A DNA stretch of 64,000 bases, taken from Adiantum capillus-veneris. Its lineage: Eukaryota > Streptophyta > Polypodiopsida > Polypodiales > Pteridaceae. Shown one piece after another: positions 1 through 12,100 of this stretch; position 1 is the stretch's first letter, and each line of letters begins with the position of its first letter. The DNA is taken from assembly GCA_014529385.2 (NCBI GenBank), contig CM043962.1, forward strand, positions 126,260,970 to 126,324,969. The letters run 5' to 3'. The position numbers and the translations under genes are program-made. The notes below the pieces were generated by a model that saw only the letters and a program-made list of their open reading frames with translations, was not told where the DNA came from and searched no databases.

Positions 1-1030
1 TTTCACAAGGCATTATTGCATACACACTCACACTAGTCCATGTGTGGAGTAAGAAGACTCTCTCTCTCTTCTTCTCAAGCTTTAATGGAAAGCTTATCAC
101 CTACTCCAAGCTTGTGAGAAGGGAGGCCTACACCAACAACTCTTGGCTTTGTGATGCAAATCCAACCAAGAGCCAAGCTTCAATGCATGCTCATCTCCTC
201 TACCATGCTAATTACTAAGCTAAGCTATGCTAATATGAGTGATTATGTGAGGAGATGTACATCTTTCTCGTAAGACTACTCTTTCTTCCTCTTAATCTAC
301 TTCATACCCCGCTAGCTCTCACCATCTTTGAAGGTGTGTGAGGTCTCGGGTTTGAGACCGTGAGGGAATTGATGTTGTGTTTGATAAGTGTTTTACTTAA
401 TGCTTGAAGCTTCCATCTTCATTGCACTAGCTAGTATTGAAGGAACACAAAGAATTGTATTGTAAAATGTCTCTCTTTATGGGACAAACCATAATACAAA
501 GTCCTTTTGGAGGGGGGACCAGTTCCATGTAAATCCGGTCCTCAACTGTTGTCAATAGCTTAATTTATCTCTCTTTTGAAGTATTCATGCTATCTAACTA
601 GGTGTTATGCTTTTTGTTGCTCTCTCCACCCAAGCACTCTTGTTATTCTCATTAGGAATCTATTCTAATGAAATGCTCACTATGTTCATGCTATTTTCCG
701 CTACACACAAGTAAATAGGCCATTAAATGTTACAGAGAGTGAGAGAGGGATAGAGAGATAGGGAGATCACAAGTGCGTGCGTGCATAGAGAGAGGGGTAG
801 AGAGAGAAAGTGAGTGAGAGAGAGAGTATAGAGAGAGAGGGAGGGAGAGAGAAAGAGAGAGATTTGGGTAGTTTGTGTAGAATTGATCCATTTTCAGATA
901 GTTTCACTCCGTCGCTTGATTAAAATATATTTATCCCCATGATCTCATTGTACAACCACTATGACTTAAGTGTTTGTGAGTGATAGAAAAAGACTTAATT
1001 TTATATCATTGTAGAAAAAAGGTAACTTTA
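1..1030. other. Non-coding, GA-rich in part
   Basis: No supported gene. Positions 730-870 are purine-rich, with short broken (GA)n runs. Around 330-355 there is a short inverted motif (ggtctcgg...gagaccg) that resembles a pol III B box, but I see no convincing A box, so I do not call a SINE. Confidence 0.4.
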
Positions 1031-1208
1031 TTAATTACTACTAGTTAAATTAAAAATGGATTCTTGCAAACTTTCTATAAATACAAGATTGTTGGCAACT
1101 ATTCTTTCTCCTAAGCTAATCAACTCTCCTTCGATTTCTCTCATACACGACCACCCCATCTCATTCATCTCTCTCGATCTCTCTGTAACTCCTCTCTCTC
1201 TCTCTCTC

Positions 1209-1210
<2 letters not shown>

Positions 1211-1250
<40 letters not shown>
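1211..1250. repeat. Poly-C homopolymer, about 40 nt, after (CT)n
   Basis: An uninterrupted run of about 40 C residues directly follows a (TC)n stretch at about 1189-1210. On the minus strand this is G40, which could form G-quadruplexes; on the plus strand it could form an i-motif. Homopolymers of this length are rare, and their length is uncertain in any assembly. The proline-rich and glycine-rich open frames across it are artefacts of the tract. Confidence 0.9.
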
Positions 1251-1377
1251 TTTTGCATGCTGTCACACACTATCCCTCTTCTTGATCCCTCTCTCTCCTT
1301 TCTTACAGTGTCGTGTCACTTCCACGATGGGAAATGGGGATAAAAGATGTAGACTAGGTCAATTTGAAGAGCAAGTA

Positions 1378-2080
1378 CAAGTTGTTGTGCTCGGCACTAC
1401 CTTGGTTGGTATGTGGGCCAAGTGTGGAGAATTAAACTGCTTTGGTATATAACTAAGCTAGGTATGAGATACTCTAAATGCAAATACAGTTCTTGAAGGG
1501 TTTCCTATCTAGAATGTCATCTCTTGCACTGCATTGACAACAAGATATTCTAAAAGATTATGCTTAGCAATGCTTTGGTCAATAAATAAATCAACAGTGT
1601 TGCAATTACCAAGGCACATGTGGAAAATGCAGCAGATAAGTATGCCTATTGTGGTGCTCTTACAAAAGCAAACAGATTTTTTGATGGGATACCTATCCGA
1701 AATATCATCACTTGAAACATGTTGGTAGTGGAAAATGTCAATCAGGGGCTATAGGAGAAAGAAGATATGCCTCGTAGTGCTTGGATTAATATATATGCAA
1801 AATATGGTGTCCACATGGAATTTGATTAAATGATTAATGGGATTGCCATCCAAAATGTCATCACTTGGCATACATTGATTGCGGATATACCTTGTATAGC
1901 TATGGTAGGGAAGCTACAAGGTGTTTTAATCGGATGTGATGGCAAGGACCTTCTCCAAATTCTTTTAATTTATGCTTGCACCTTGAAGGCAAGCGGCTTT
2001 ACAAAGTCAATGGCATGGGTTAGAGAATTAATGGCAAACATGTAACGCTAATGATGCTTTAGTAGATATGTAAGCCAAGC
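1378..2080 (+). pseudogene. PPR-repeat protein pseudogene
   Basis: This is a decayed pentatricopeptide-repeat gene; intact members are organelle-targeted RNA-binding proteins. Hallmark PPR phrases appear in several frames. Near 1405-1455 there is a segment ending GMWAKCGELN. Near 1515-1560 there is VISCTALTTRYSKR. Near 1640-1720 there is a segment ending in YAYCGALTKANRFFDGIPIR (stop soon after). Near 1835-1885 there is INGIAIQNVITWHTLIAD, and near 1970-2000 CTLKASG. These match alternating PPR motifs of the 'YAKCG...A..VFD.MP.RNVISW..LI..Y' type. At least four stops and several frameshifts separate them, so the copy cannot be functional. No start codon, transit peptide or DYW tail is recognisable. 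The identification as PPR is firm; the subfamily is not. Confidence 0.75.
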
Positions 2081-2084
2081 CAAA

Positions 2085-3435
2085 GCTTTTTTTTAAAACA
2101 TGGCAATCAAAGGCATGACGAGGGTGTGAACCAAGGCCAAGCAAGGTTTTTTAAAAATTAAACTTCATTAATATGAAAAAAACCCCCGAGAATGAGCATT
2201 GCTGCTCTTTGCATGGTGGCGCTAATACACCCTACAAGTGTATGGAGTAGTTCGAGCATGATGAGACATGCAGAGGAGCAAGTGACAAGAGTAACTTGAG
2301 CTAAAGTAAAAGGGGTCCTGCATGCAAAGGATCTGTATGTTTGAGACGAGGAGTCATTGGGGGCCACCAATGGCATATGAAAAGGGGGGCTTCAATCGAA
2401 GATGTGGAGACTAGAAGGAGCTATGTGCAGTGTATTGGGCTTTAGTTTCAAGTGGTTGATGATATTGAGGCGGTTCATGGCGGAAAGCAAGAGAAGCAAC
2501 CTCTAAGCACTCCTCAAGGCTTTTGTGCTGCTCAATTGGGACTGGGGAAACCACAAGCACAAATCACAACAACAATCCACATCAAAACCCAGACAAGAAA
2601 AGGGGCACCACCTAGTTATATGGGATGCAAACTAGGATGCAAGCGGGATTTATCACAACCAAAAGAGGCACAACGGAACACACACAAACAATCCCACACA
2701 AAGATACACACCAAGTGAAGCAAGGATGATGTAGAGCAAGGGAAGAGAGAGGAGAATTGAGTTTGTGCAATATCTCATTTGCAGACTTGCAAGATGATAT
2801 TGTTTGTTAAGACGATTTCACAAAGCTTGTACATAACTAAACGAATGCTTAGTGAATGCTAACCATTGCCATCACCCACACATTTTCTTAGTGATCATTC
2901 ACACCTCTCACCACCATATCCTCTTACAATTATGCAATGAAAACACACTAACCACTTTCTCAAACAAGCTCAAATGATAGAACTTAAAAGATATGAGTCA
3001 CCTTGCATTCATTGAACCACATTGCACAAATGAAAAGACGAAGATTTGAAGCCAAAGCATGCCTTTGAAACACCAAAACCTCAACTTGTTGAGAATGGAA
3101 GAGCATGTACTATAGTGGTTTGGGATATGGCTTCCCTCACACCAAGTGTGAAGATCACACATTAGTCACTACACCTCCGTCTCTCCTTGCGCATATAGCG
3201 TTGGGGTGCTATGTGAGAGATATGATATGATTTACGAGAAGGAGAGGAGCACATTTATAGGTTGGAGACCCCTAATTAAGGTTATTGGTAACCTTATTTT
3301 ACAAGATAATCAAATCAAGATTATGATTTTTTTGAATATCAAAACATTACGGGCCTTCTTTGTCTGCTTGAGTCATGGATGTGGGCTCAAGAGAGAGCAT
3401 TATTGATGGTAGATAAGGTTGAAATTAAGTTTTAA

Positions 3436-3438
<3 letters not shown>
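2085..3438. other. Intergenic, nothing recognised
   Basis: Short frames only (for example 2452-2718, plus). None has recognisable motifs or supporting context. No repeat structure is obvious by eye. Confidence 0.4.

Positions 3439-3509
<71 letters not shown>
3439..3509. repeat. (AG)n microsatellite
   Basis: A perfect AG dinucleotide run of about 71 nt. The RE/ER-repeat frame that crosses it is an artefact. Confidence 0.95.
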
Positions 3510-3513
<4 letters not shown>

Positions 3514-4077
3514 ACTATGTACATGTCTTAAGGTGAGGTTCCTTTTAAGGTTAGGTCAATGGATATTTTGTGTTAGTAGGTTAGTGGCTAGTGTTATTGA
3601 TTACTAAAATGTTAATGATATATTTATAATGGATAGATTGAATTGAATGTTTGAAAGAAGATGGATGGATGAAGTGAAAAATCCTTGTGATGGTGAAGTC
3701 TTGAAGAATTTGGACTCACCCTTGTGTAGATTATAAAAAATGACCGCTGCTCTTTACTTCTTCTTCTCTTTTTTAGACCGCCACCTAAGTTAATCACCAA
3801 TGATGAAAATGATGATGTTGATGAGATTCTCCAATTTGCATAAGTTAAGCATGGTTCACATATTGAATGTTATGTATATGGAGAACAATTAAGACGGAAT
3901 TGTAACTTAGAATTGATATATAGAGAGAGACATAGAGATGGTGTATGTACATGTAGAAGTCTCTATGAGAGATATGGAGATGAGAGGGGAGGGTAGTGGT
4001 GAAGAGGGTGAGAGAAGCCATGGAAGGTGCATGTTTGAGTGAGGAATGGAGAGGAATGAGTGAGTGTGTGTGTGTGT

Positions 4078-4175
4078 AGAAGTGTGAAGGGAAGTGAGAG
4101 AAGACCAGGGGTGAAGAGAGTATGAAGGGAGAAGACTAGAAGTGTGAAGAGAGGTGAGAGAAGACTAGGGGTGAC
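4078..4175. repeat. 60-bp purine-rich tandem duplication
   Basis: The segment starting agaagtgtgaag at 4078 is repeated starting at 4138, exactly 60 bp later, with a few mismatches. The surrounding 3.9-4.2 kb is purine-rich and contains a short (GT)n tract near 4063-4077. Confidence 0.7.
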
Positions 4176-4448
4176 TTGTGAGAAAAGTGGGAAGTTATGG
4201 GTCCACCAAAAAAATAATATCTCACCTGTGGTAGCTTCAAAAATTATGAAAAAATTTGATAAGGTTATTCAGCTTGTGGTCTATAATTTTTATTTCGACC
4301 ACTTCTTCAAAATTGGAGTGGAGGTGGACGCCAAAAATCTCACCAAAATGCTTGTTTTTCCTCACTACAAAAGTCTTCAAACTACTTTTGTTGAATTTAC
4401 ATAAGGCATGAAAAGTGAGCCCGTAGCATAGATATCTAACACTTAGAA

Positions 4449-4645
4449 ACAATGTCAATACTCAAGGAAGTGACTCAAATGGAACATAGAGACTCTTTCA
4501 GGTTGTCAGCCCTCAAGAAGTGAGGTTGAGATTGTCAGTCCTCCTCAAGAAGTGAATCTACCAAGCAAACGCATGAATTCAATATGCTAATCACCACTCT
4601 CTTTGACTCTTTGAGATTGTCAATCCTCAAGAAGTGAACCTATCA
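4449..4645 (+). repeat. Degenerate short repeat, core tgtcaatcctcaagaagtga
   Basis: Four imperfect copies of the core are visible, near 4452, 4504, 4535 and 4619, at irregular spacing. They look like remnants of a diverged minisatellite. No coding potential. From here to about 5440 I see no other feature. Confidence 0.5.
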
Positions 4646-5546
4646 AGCAATCACATTAAGTCAACAAGCTAACCAAGCTAATCACCATTCTCTGATAAAA
4701 AAAGTCTACCTATGTTTTATCTTACTGCTCTAGGTCATCAGGCCATTTTGGCGACTAAACGGACTTTGATCATCACAAAACTTTAAGGAAAGCTATATTA
4801 GGTCCTAGGAAACAAGTCTACAAATTTTGGTGTATATTTGACAATGTACAAGAATCACAATTCATCATGTACTAGGTCATTGAAACTACAAAAAAACAAC
4901 ATAAACGGATCTTCCTAAGGTTTAATAGTACTCTTTTATAATCAAAATGTCAAAAAATAGTGACTTAAGCACTCAAATGTGCAGATAAGACTCACAAACG
5001 TTGGCGTCATTGCCAAGGACAGTGATCCTTAGGTGGTGAGTGACCTAATCGTAGCTTTTTACTTTAGAGATCTTTGATTTGGATTTCTATTCTATTTACA
5101 TTTTAGCAGTAAGCCACCTAGACACAAGGTTTAGTGCTTGGTAGAGGCTAGAAGTTGGTGACTTACTAGGTCTATTTTTGAGAGGTATTGGGAGTTGTGA
5201 ATGAGATAAAAAAGTATTTCGTTATGTATTTTTTTGATGCTTTAAAAATATTGTTCCATCATTTGCTTTTCTTCAATTTTATACCATTTTTTGGTTTTTG
5301 GTAATAGGATAGATTTTAGTACTTAGGAGTAGGTTAGGTAACATCTACAACCATCAAATTGGGAAAAAAGGATCAGGGAAAAACTGTCAAAACCATATTT
5401 GGATAGCCAAGACCATAAACTCTAAAATCTTAAATTTTGATGGTCAGAACTCAAAAGCTGATACAAACCCAAAAATAAGTGCAAAAAGGGGTAAACCAAG
5501 CCAAGGAGAGCTGGTTTGGAAAGTTTCAAGCCAATTGGTGTAGGAA

Positions 5547-6030
5547 CATGGATCATGATCCATGACATTAGGGAAAATTTGGACTCTCAAAGGGGCCCTA
5601 TAAGGAGGTTTGACTTTGCCTCTCTTGTCCAAGTGGGCAACCCGATGAAGTACATAAACGCTTTGTCAAAACCCTATCAACCAACACATCATTGGAAAGA
5701 TCTTAGAAAGTAGGTTCTAAATCCCCAAACTCCGACAAACTTGGAGTTTATTTTTAGAAGTTATGGACTCTCCAATGAAGCTGAAATGTGGGGAGAGATT
5801 CCATTTATAAGATGGAGTTTTCACATCAAAAAATGGAATCTTCTAGAATATAAGGAATCTGATGGCATGCTATATATCAATGGATAGATCTCGATGAGTA
5901 CATTCTAAATCCAAAAGGTTCGACAAATTTTGATTTCATTAATAAATTTTTTATCGTGCATCCGTTTTGGACAAGTGAGAGAAAGTCAAAGTCCTTATAG
6001 GGTCCCTTTGAGAGTCGAAATTTTCCGTAA
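5547..6030. repeat. Inverted repeat with about 60-bp arms, plus an 18-bp palindrome
   Basis: The arm at about 5571-5633 (gggaaaatttggactctcaa...cttgtccaa) recurs as its reverse complement at about 5968-6030 with a handful of mismatches. The spacer is roughly 335 bp. Just outside the left arm, 5547-5564 is a perfect palindrome, catggatcatgatccatg. Inside the spacer a diverged direct repeat (tctaaatccc.aaa..tcgacaaa-like) occurs near 5715 and 5905. I recognise no transposase or terminal motif, so it may be a worn foldback or MITE-like element. Confidence 0.6.
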
Positions 6031-7060
6031 TGCCCCCTGAGACATATTGAGCAAAAATTGATACAAAAGTATCTAGTGAGGTTCTAGATCACTAGATATA
6101 CACTTTTGGTGAAAAATTGACACAAAAATCAAGAAATTGGGCAAATGGCATGTTATTTCTCTGTGAATGGTCCATATGAAGTCTTTGCCTTCATGCTTTC
6201 CTTGTGGCTTGCTTGCTTTCTTGGTGGGTGGGGACTCCATGTGAATCAAATTTGTAGGCACAAGGCTTGGTATTTTTGGTTATACTTGTTGTTGAGTTTC
6301 CTATTGCTTCCCTTGCCTTGCCTGCTCCTCCTGCTGATAGATATGGTCCATCATATCTATGACATTGTCGTGATCAAAATTTTCTTCTTCTGTAGTGGTC
6401 TTAGCAGTTTGTTGGCGGTCTAATCATTTTTTTGTCCTCAATTCTTTGGCGGAGGGGCTTTCTTCAGGCTAATTCTGAGTCTTTATTCTTTTTGGCTCCT
6501 TCCCTTCTATTCTTTTGCTGGTCTCTTTGATGGTTGTCTTGTTTGTTCTTTGATCTTGGCCCTCATCATATCTGATAAACTCTAACAGCAAAGTGACATG
6601 TAGTGGAATGCCTCACCAAGGAGAAGATGTGGCAAGTTCATTCTTACAGGCTCCAGTGTGGGAGTTTCGGCTCCCTCTTTTGAAGGATGTTGCAAACATC
6701 CAAGGGGAATGGTCCGACAATGGTTTATGAGCACGTTTTACATTATCATATTTTGGATAGCAATATTGATACACAACCTAGGCTAATATCCACTATTTGG
6801 CTAGTGCAAATTGGCACAAACCTTTCTTTAGAGAAAGTACAAAAATTGTATGAAGGTGGGTATCAAGTGGAATAGGGTGTAGGAGAGTGCCCTCTAGATA
6901 ATTTGGGGACACCAAGTGTCAATGAGAATGCGAAGAGGTCATCACAAAATCCATTGTGGAGCGGTCCTTCCACTAGCACTCGAGATGGGGTTTAAACAAA
7001 GTACCACATCACAATCTCATTGGAGGCAAGTTGCAAAATTGCTTCGGCTCTAGCTTTGAA
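6031..7060. other. No recognised gene
   Basis: A 92-codon plus-strand frame at 6145-6423 is leucine- and phenylalanine-rich, as expected from T-rich DNA. No homologue is recognised. A 62-codon frame at 6687-6875 is equally unsupported. The stretch may be eroded flank of the SWIM fragment that follows. Confidence 0.35.
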
Positions 7061-7061
7061 G

Positions 7062-7281
7062 AAGGGTGGTAGAGAAAAAAATTTGGGTGAAAAGAGTGAA
7101 CAAAGTCTTTAAGCTCAAATCACATGGAGACCATAATCATGTGAATTTGTACAAGGTTCAAATTTGCAAAGATCCAAGTTGTACATGCCCAAATTTTCAA
7201 GATCTTATAGCACCGAAGCGACCATATCTTGCATGTAAGCATATTTACTTCATTTTTAAGCGTGTGTTAGGCTTAAGCTAG
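7062..7281 (+). pseudogene. SWIM zinc-finger domain fragment
   Basis: A short plus-strand frame ends with a CxCx(n)CxH pattern: CTCPNFQ, then ACKHIYFIFKRVLGLS. This is the SWIM zinc finger, found in MULE-type transposases, FHY3/FAR1-like proteins and SWIM-RING ubiquitin ligases. The preceding HNHVNLYKVQICKDPSC fits the beta-strand lead-in of that domain. Both cysteine pairs and the histidine are present, so the fold could still bind zinc. The frame covers only about 71 codons and no transposase catalytic domain is seen upstream, so I treat it as a fragment. Transposon-derived and host-gene origins cannot be separated from this sequence. Confidence 0.6.
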
Positions 7282-8030
7282 AATAGAAATTTGTTAATCC
7301 ACCAACCAGTTATTGGGGAGGTCCAACTCTTCAATGCACTCAATAGAGAGCACACCTATCCCACCATAAATATGTAGTTGGATTTTGATCTGCTTTTGCT
7401 TACAACAATCTTTGTTATCTCTCCTCATGTGCTTGCCATGTTAGAATTCTATCAATGATGGTTTTTTGAACATGTTTTTAGTTGGCCCCACTTGTACAGA
7501 GCATTATCCAATAATATTTTTATTTTTTGCATAGTTTCATAAGGAAAGAATCTATGGAGTTGTCAAATCAATGTGTTCAATTGAATATTAATTTAATAGC
7601 CTCTAAAATGTTACAAAATAGCTTTGGGTTCATGTCTTCTTTTGTTCACCAATTAACAACTAACGTTGTGCACACCTTCTCTAACCACAATGTGATGTCC
7701 ATCAAATTTTCTTGGGATGCCTTGGAGACCATCCCCAATAGTGAAGCAATACATGGAAAACAATGGTTCAAGCAAGTTGTCAATACAACGGTGGAAGTGT
7801 ATGGCCTTTACCAAATGCACACGTAGCTCCAAATACTCTCGTTGCAAATCTTGAACAAAAAGGGTAAATTTTCCATCAATTGCTAGAAGAGAACTGGGAT
7901 CATCACATGATGAAGAGAAACTAAAGGAGCAGCTAGGTTGTGTGGTGAATAATCTCTTACCCACCCAAGAGGAAAACACTACAAAACCAGGGCCTTTCAA
8001 CAATCGATTGCGGGTGCAACATATAAAGTG
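7282..8030. other. No recognised gene; two unassigned overlapping frames
   Basis: A 99-codon plus-strand frame (7527-7826) and a 116-codon minus-strand frame (7653-8003) overlap. Neither has a motif I recognise, and at most one could be real. They lie between the SWIM fragment and a tandem repeat, and I do not annotate either as a gene. Confidence 0.3.
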
Positions 8031-8565
8031 ATGCCGTATGTACTACAATCGATATGAAATGTATGGTTTCTATGAATAATAAATGTTCATCCTTTTGATG
8101 TTTTAATCTAATTGTACAATGGGTACAAAATGGAGCATTATGAGTTCTATTGAAAAGAATACATATGTCTCATATGATCTATTTTTCTTTTATCCAAGAT
8201 CTATTCACATGCTGTATGTACTATAATTGATATGAAATGTAATGGATCCTATGAATAGTAAATGTTTATCTTTTTGATGTTTTGATCTAATTGTATAATG
8301 GGTATGAAATGGAGTTTCATGAGTCTGTTGAAACGAATGTGTATGTCTCATATAATCTATTTTTCTTTTATCCAAGATCTATCCACATGCCGTATATACT
8401 ACAATCAATATGAAATGTAATGGTTTCTATGAATAACAAATCTTTATCTTTTTGATATTTTGATCTTATTATACAATGGGTACAAAATGGAGCATTATGA
8501 GTTCTAGAGAAAAGAATGCATATGTCTCATAAGATCTATTTTTCTTTTATCCAAGATCTATTCAC
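8031..8565 (+). repeat. Tandem repeat, 3 units of about 178 bp
   Basis: Units begin at 8031, 8209 and 8387 with atgc[ct]gtat[ga]tact and run 178, 178 and 179 bp, ending at 8565. The next bases (atgcctcttt) diverge. The units are highly similar by eye. The unit length falls in the range typical of plant satellite monomers, so this could be a satellite seed or a small dispersed array. Confidence 0.85.
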
Positions 8566-8775
8566 ATGCCTCTTTGTCCACAAATTAGAACGACCGTTGT
8601 GGAATACATTCCCTCTCCTCCCATCCTCCTTGATCACATCTCCTCTCTCTTCCTCTCTCTCTAGAATCTTTTTGGAATCTGCTCGTCAAATTCCAAAAAA
8701 GTGCTCGCCATGAAATGCTCACAAAAAAAATCACCACTCTCTTCATATCTTGGGACTACATGTAATTGTCAAAAT

Positions 8776-8916
8776 TCATGTATCACATTGCCTTGAGCCT
8801 TGTTTTAGAAGATACAATGCCTTATGCAATATACAAACCAAATTTTCCCTCGTAGGCTTCTTAGGTTTGAATTTAAAACCCTTTGTCTTTTTCGTGTAGA
8901 CATCCTCATCAAGATC
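8776..8916 (-). pseudogene. Older Copia RT, downstream half (split by insertion)
   Basis: Read on the minus strand from 8916, this segment continues the reverse transcriptase of an older Copia element: LDEDVYTKKTKGF, then NLVCILHKALYLLKQGSRQ. These are the RT positions after the conserved hydrophobic-FLHGDL motif. Its upstream half lies at 14405-15532. The two halves were separated by the Copia at 8917-14404, which duplicated AGATC (8912-8916 and 14405-14409). Similarity stops at a TGA near 8776. Confidence 0.8.
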
Positions 8917-9108
8917 TGAAGGAGTATGAGCGGAAGTGCGACACAAGAGAGAGTGTGAGAAGAAGAGCACGACGATATGGTGAACTCGCTCTACTGTAAT
9001 GTGTAGAGCATAGTGAGTTCTTATTAGGTTTTAACAAAAGAATATGTGTACATACCCTACGGCGCGCCCACTTACCTGGGCGACCACATTGGGCTTTATA
9101 CCCCAACA
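8917..9108 (-). repeat. 3' LTR of the Copia element (192 bp)
   Basis: It begins tgaaggagtatgagcgg and ends ttataccccaaca on the plus strand, and matches 14213-14404. It is preceded in element orientation by a purine tract, aagtgggaggt. Confidence 0.93.
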
Positions 9109-9197
9109 ACCTCCCACTTAAAGTCCAATGTGGTACTTTAAGTGTGAGAGAAGCTACTATACAAGCTAATATACAAGAGATGTAGAGAAGTGATGTA

Positions 9198-12100
9198 CTA
9201 CCCTACACCTAACTGCTTGCAAAAATGCGCAAAGCTCTCTGAGGGAAGTCCTTTTGTAAGTAGATTAGCAGGATTTTCTGTGGTGTGAACTTTGACAAGC
9301 TGAAGTTGCTTATCCTCGAGCATTTCTATGATGAACTGATACTTCACATCCACATGCTTTGTCTTTGAGTGATAAATTGGATTGCGAGCCAATTGTATAG
9401 CACTTTGACTATTACAATATAACACAGGCATCTCTTCTTTGATTCCCAAATCTGTTACTAGTCAATTAGGCCAAATTGATTCTTTGCATGCCTCTGATGC
9501 TGCAACATATTCAGCCTCTGTAGTAGACTGAGTAACACAATCTTGTAATCTAGAACGCCATGATACTGCTCCACCAGCCAATGTAAAGACATACCCTGAG
9601 GTAGACCTTCGGTTGTCTAAGTCACCTGCATAATCTGAGTTTGTAAAACCCTTTACACTTAGCTCCTAAATCCCATAGCATATACGCATACTCTTTGTAG
9701 CTTTTAGGTATCTCAATATTCCTTTCACTGCCTCCCAATGTTTCTTGCTTGGGCTTGACATGTATCGACTTACTACTCCCACTGCAAATGCAATGTCTGG
9801 GCGAGTAGCAATCATTGCATACATCAAACTACCCACTGCAGACGCATATGGAATCTTATCCATTTCAGCCTGTTCTTCCTCAGACACAGGACAATCTTGT
9901 TTACTAAGTTTCACATATGGTGGCAATGAAACACTCAATGCCTTTCCCTTCTCCATATTGAAACGTTGAAAAACCTTGTCAATATACTTTGTTTGGGATA
10001 ACCAAATCAACTTCTTTGATCTGTCTCTCTCAATGCGCATACCAAGTATATGACTTTCCTCACCCATGTCTTTATGTCAAATGATTTTTCCATCTTTGAC
10101 TTCAAAGCTGAAATTTCTTCCAAGTGCTTGCCAGCAATCAACATGTCATCCACATACAAAATAAGGATTAGCCAACTGCCATCCTTATCCTTCTTTGTAT
10201 ATAGACAATGATCGAACTCACTACGTTTGTAGCCTTGAGAAAGCATAAACTTGTGGAACTTATGGTACCATGCCCTCGGTGATTTTTTTAAGCCATTAAG
10301 ACTCTTTGACAACTGGCATACCAAATCTTCCTTGCCTTTCTCAACAAACCCTTCTGGCTGCTGCATGTAAATTTCCACATCTAAATCACCATGCAAGAAC
10401 TCTGTCTTGACATCCATTTGGTGCAACACCGAATCTAATATGGCAACCAATACAAGAAAGCATCTCAATGTAGTCATCTTGACCACCGGAGAGAAGACTT
10501 CATCAAAGTCAATGCCTTGTTCTTGCTTAAAGCCCTTGGCAACAAGCCTTGCTTTGTACTTTGGTTGACTATCATGAGTGGTGATCTTATACCTGTAAAC
10601 CCATTTACAAGGTAGAGCCTTTTTGCCCTGTGGTAATTTAACTAGCTTCCATGTCTGGTTTTTATGCAGAGCTGTCATCTCTGACTGCATGGCCAATTGC
10701 CAATTCTCGGAGTCCTTCATTTGCACTGCCTACTTGTAACATGAAGGCTCAGTGCAATCAGTCAACATGACATAGTTCATAGATGGAACAAACCGATCAG
10801 GAGGTCGTGAGATCCGTCCCGATTTACGCAAAATAGGTGGCTAAGGCTCAGCCACAACCTGTGGTTCCACTCTATCCTGTCCTTGCTCCTCTTGAGCCCT
10901 GACATTTTGTCTTGCACGTGCAGGTCCATCTTCTTGGAAGACAACTCTTCTAATCTCCTCAACCCTCTCTAGTTTAGAATGATATTTGGCTTCATTAAAG
11001 TGAACATCATTGCTGCGGATAACCTTTCTGGATTCGGGATCCCAAAGTCTGTACCCCATCTCACCAGAATTACCATAGCCTAGAAAGATGCACTTTCTAC
11101 TCTTTGGCTCAAGTTTGTTCCTAAATTCCTTTGGAACATGAGTATATGTCTCACGGCCAAAGACTTTGAGATGCTTGTATGAGGGAATTTTGCCTGACCA
11201 TAGCATCTCTGCCACTGAATCCTTCTGCAAAACCTTGCTAGGAGATCTATTTATAAGATGAACAGCTGTTGATACAGCTTCAACCCAAAACCCATTTGGC
11301 AGTTGTGCATTAGACAACATACTTCTGACCTTCTCTTGTATGGTCCTATTCATCCTCTCAACAACACCATTTTGAGGAGGATTGTAAGGAGCAGTAAGTT
11401 CACGTTTTATATCTTTTGACTCACAAAAGTCGTGAAAGGCACATACTCTCCACCATTGTCAGTGCGTAAGCATTTAAGCTTCTTGCCACTCTGATTCTCC
11501 ACAAGTGTCACAAACGTTTTGAAAACACTAAACGCTTCATCCTTGTGCTTGAGAAAGTAAACCCATACTTTCCTCAAGTAATCATCTATAAATGTCATAA
11601 AGTAAGAAGCTCCCCCTAGAGATAGGTTAGGCATAGGTCCACACAAATCACTATGAACAAGTGCCAACTGTGTATCTCTTCTCCTGCTTCTATGCTTATG
11701 TGGCTGCTGTGTTTGCTTACCATACAGACAATGTTCATAGAATTCAAAATCATTAAATGAAAAGCCAGGCAAATAACTAGAACGAGACAAGATTTCCATT
11801 CCCTTCTTGGACATATGTCCTAACCGGCTATGCCACAAAGAAACGTTCGGCTGCTCGGTTACATTGATTACATTTTTAGAGACATTTGATACATAAATCA
11901 TGTAAAGTCCTCCAGACTTTACTCCATGTGCTACTGTCATAGAACCCTTGGATATCTTCCACATGTTCTGTCCAAAAGTGGTGAGTAGCCAGCATCATCA
12001 AGTAAACCTGTGCTGATCAAGCTCTTTGTAATTGAGGGAACATGTCTCACATTCTTCAGCGTGAAAGAAGATCCATTCTGAAACTTCAATTGAAAATCTC

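Noticed and set aside
320-360. Possible pol III B box and SINE
   Set aside because: No matching A box at the right spacing.
1031-1343. Open frames on both strands rich in Pro or Gly/Glu/Arg
   Set aside because: They are translations of the C40 and (CT)n tracts; no independent coding evidence.
3419-3607. Arg-Glu repeat frame, and similar ones at 25056-25619, 30774-31095, 36583-36819, 43695-44188
   Set aside because: Dinucleotide microsatellites are open in several frames; these are not genes.
6145-6423. 92-codon hydrophobic frame that could suggest a membrane protein
   Set aside because: Leu/Phe richness follows from T-rich DNA. No homology or gene context.
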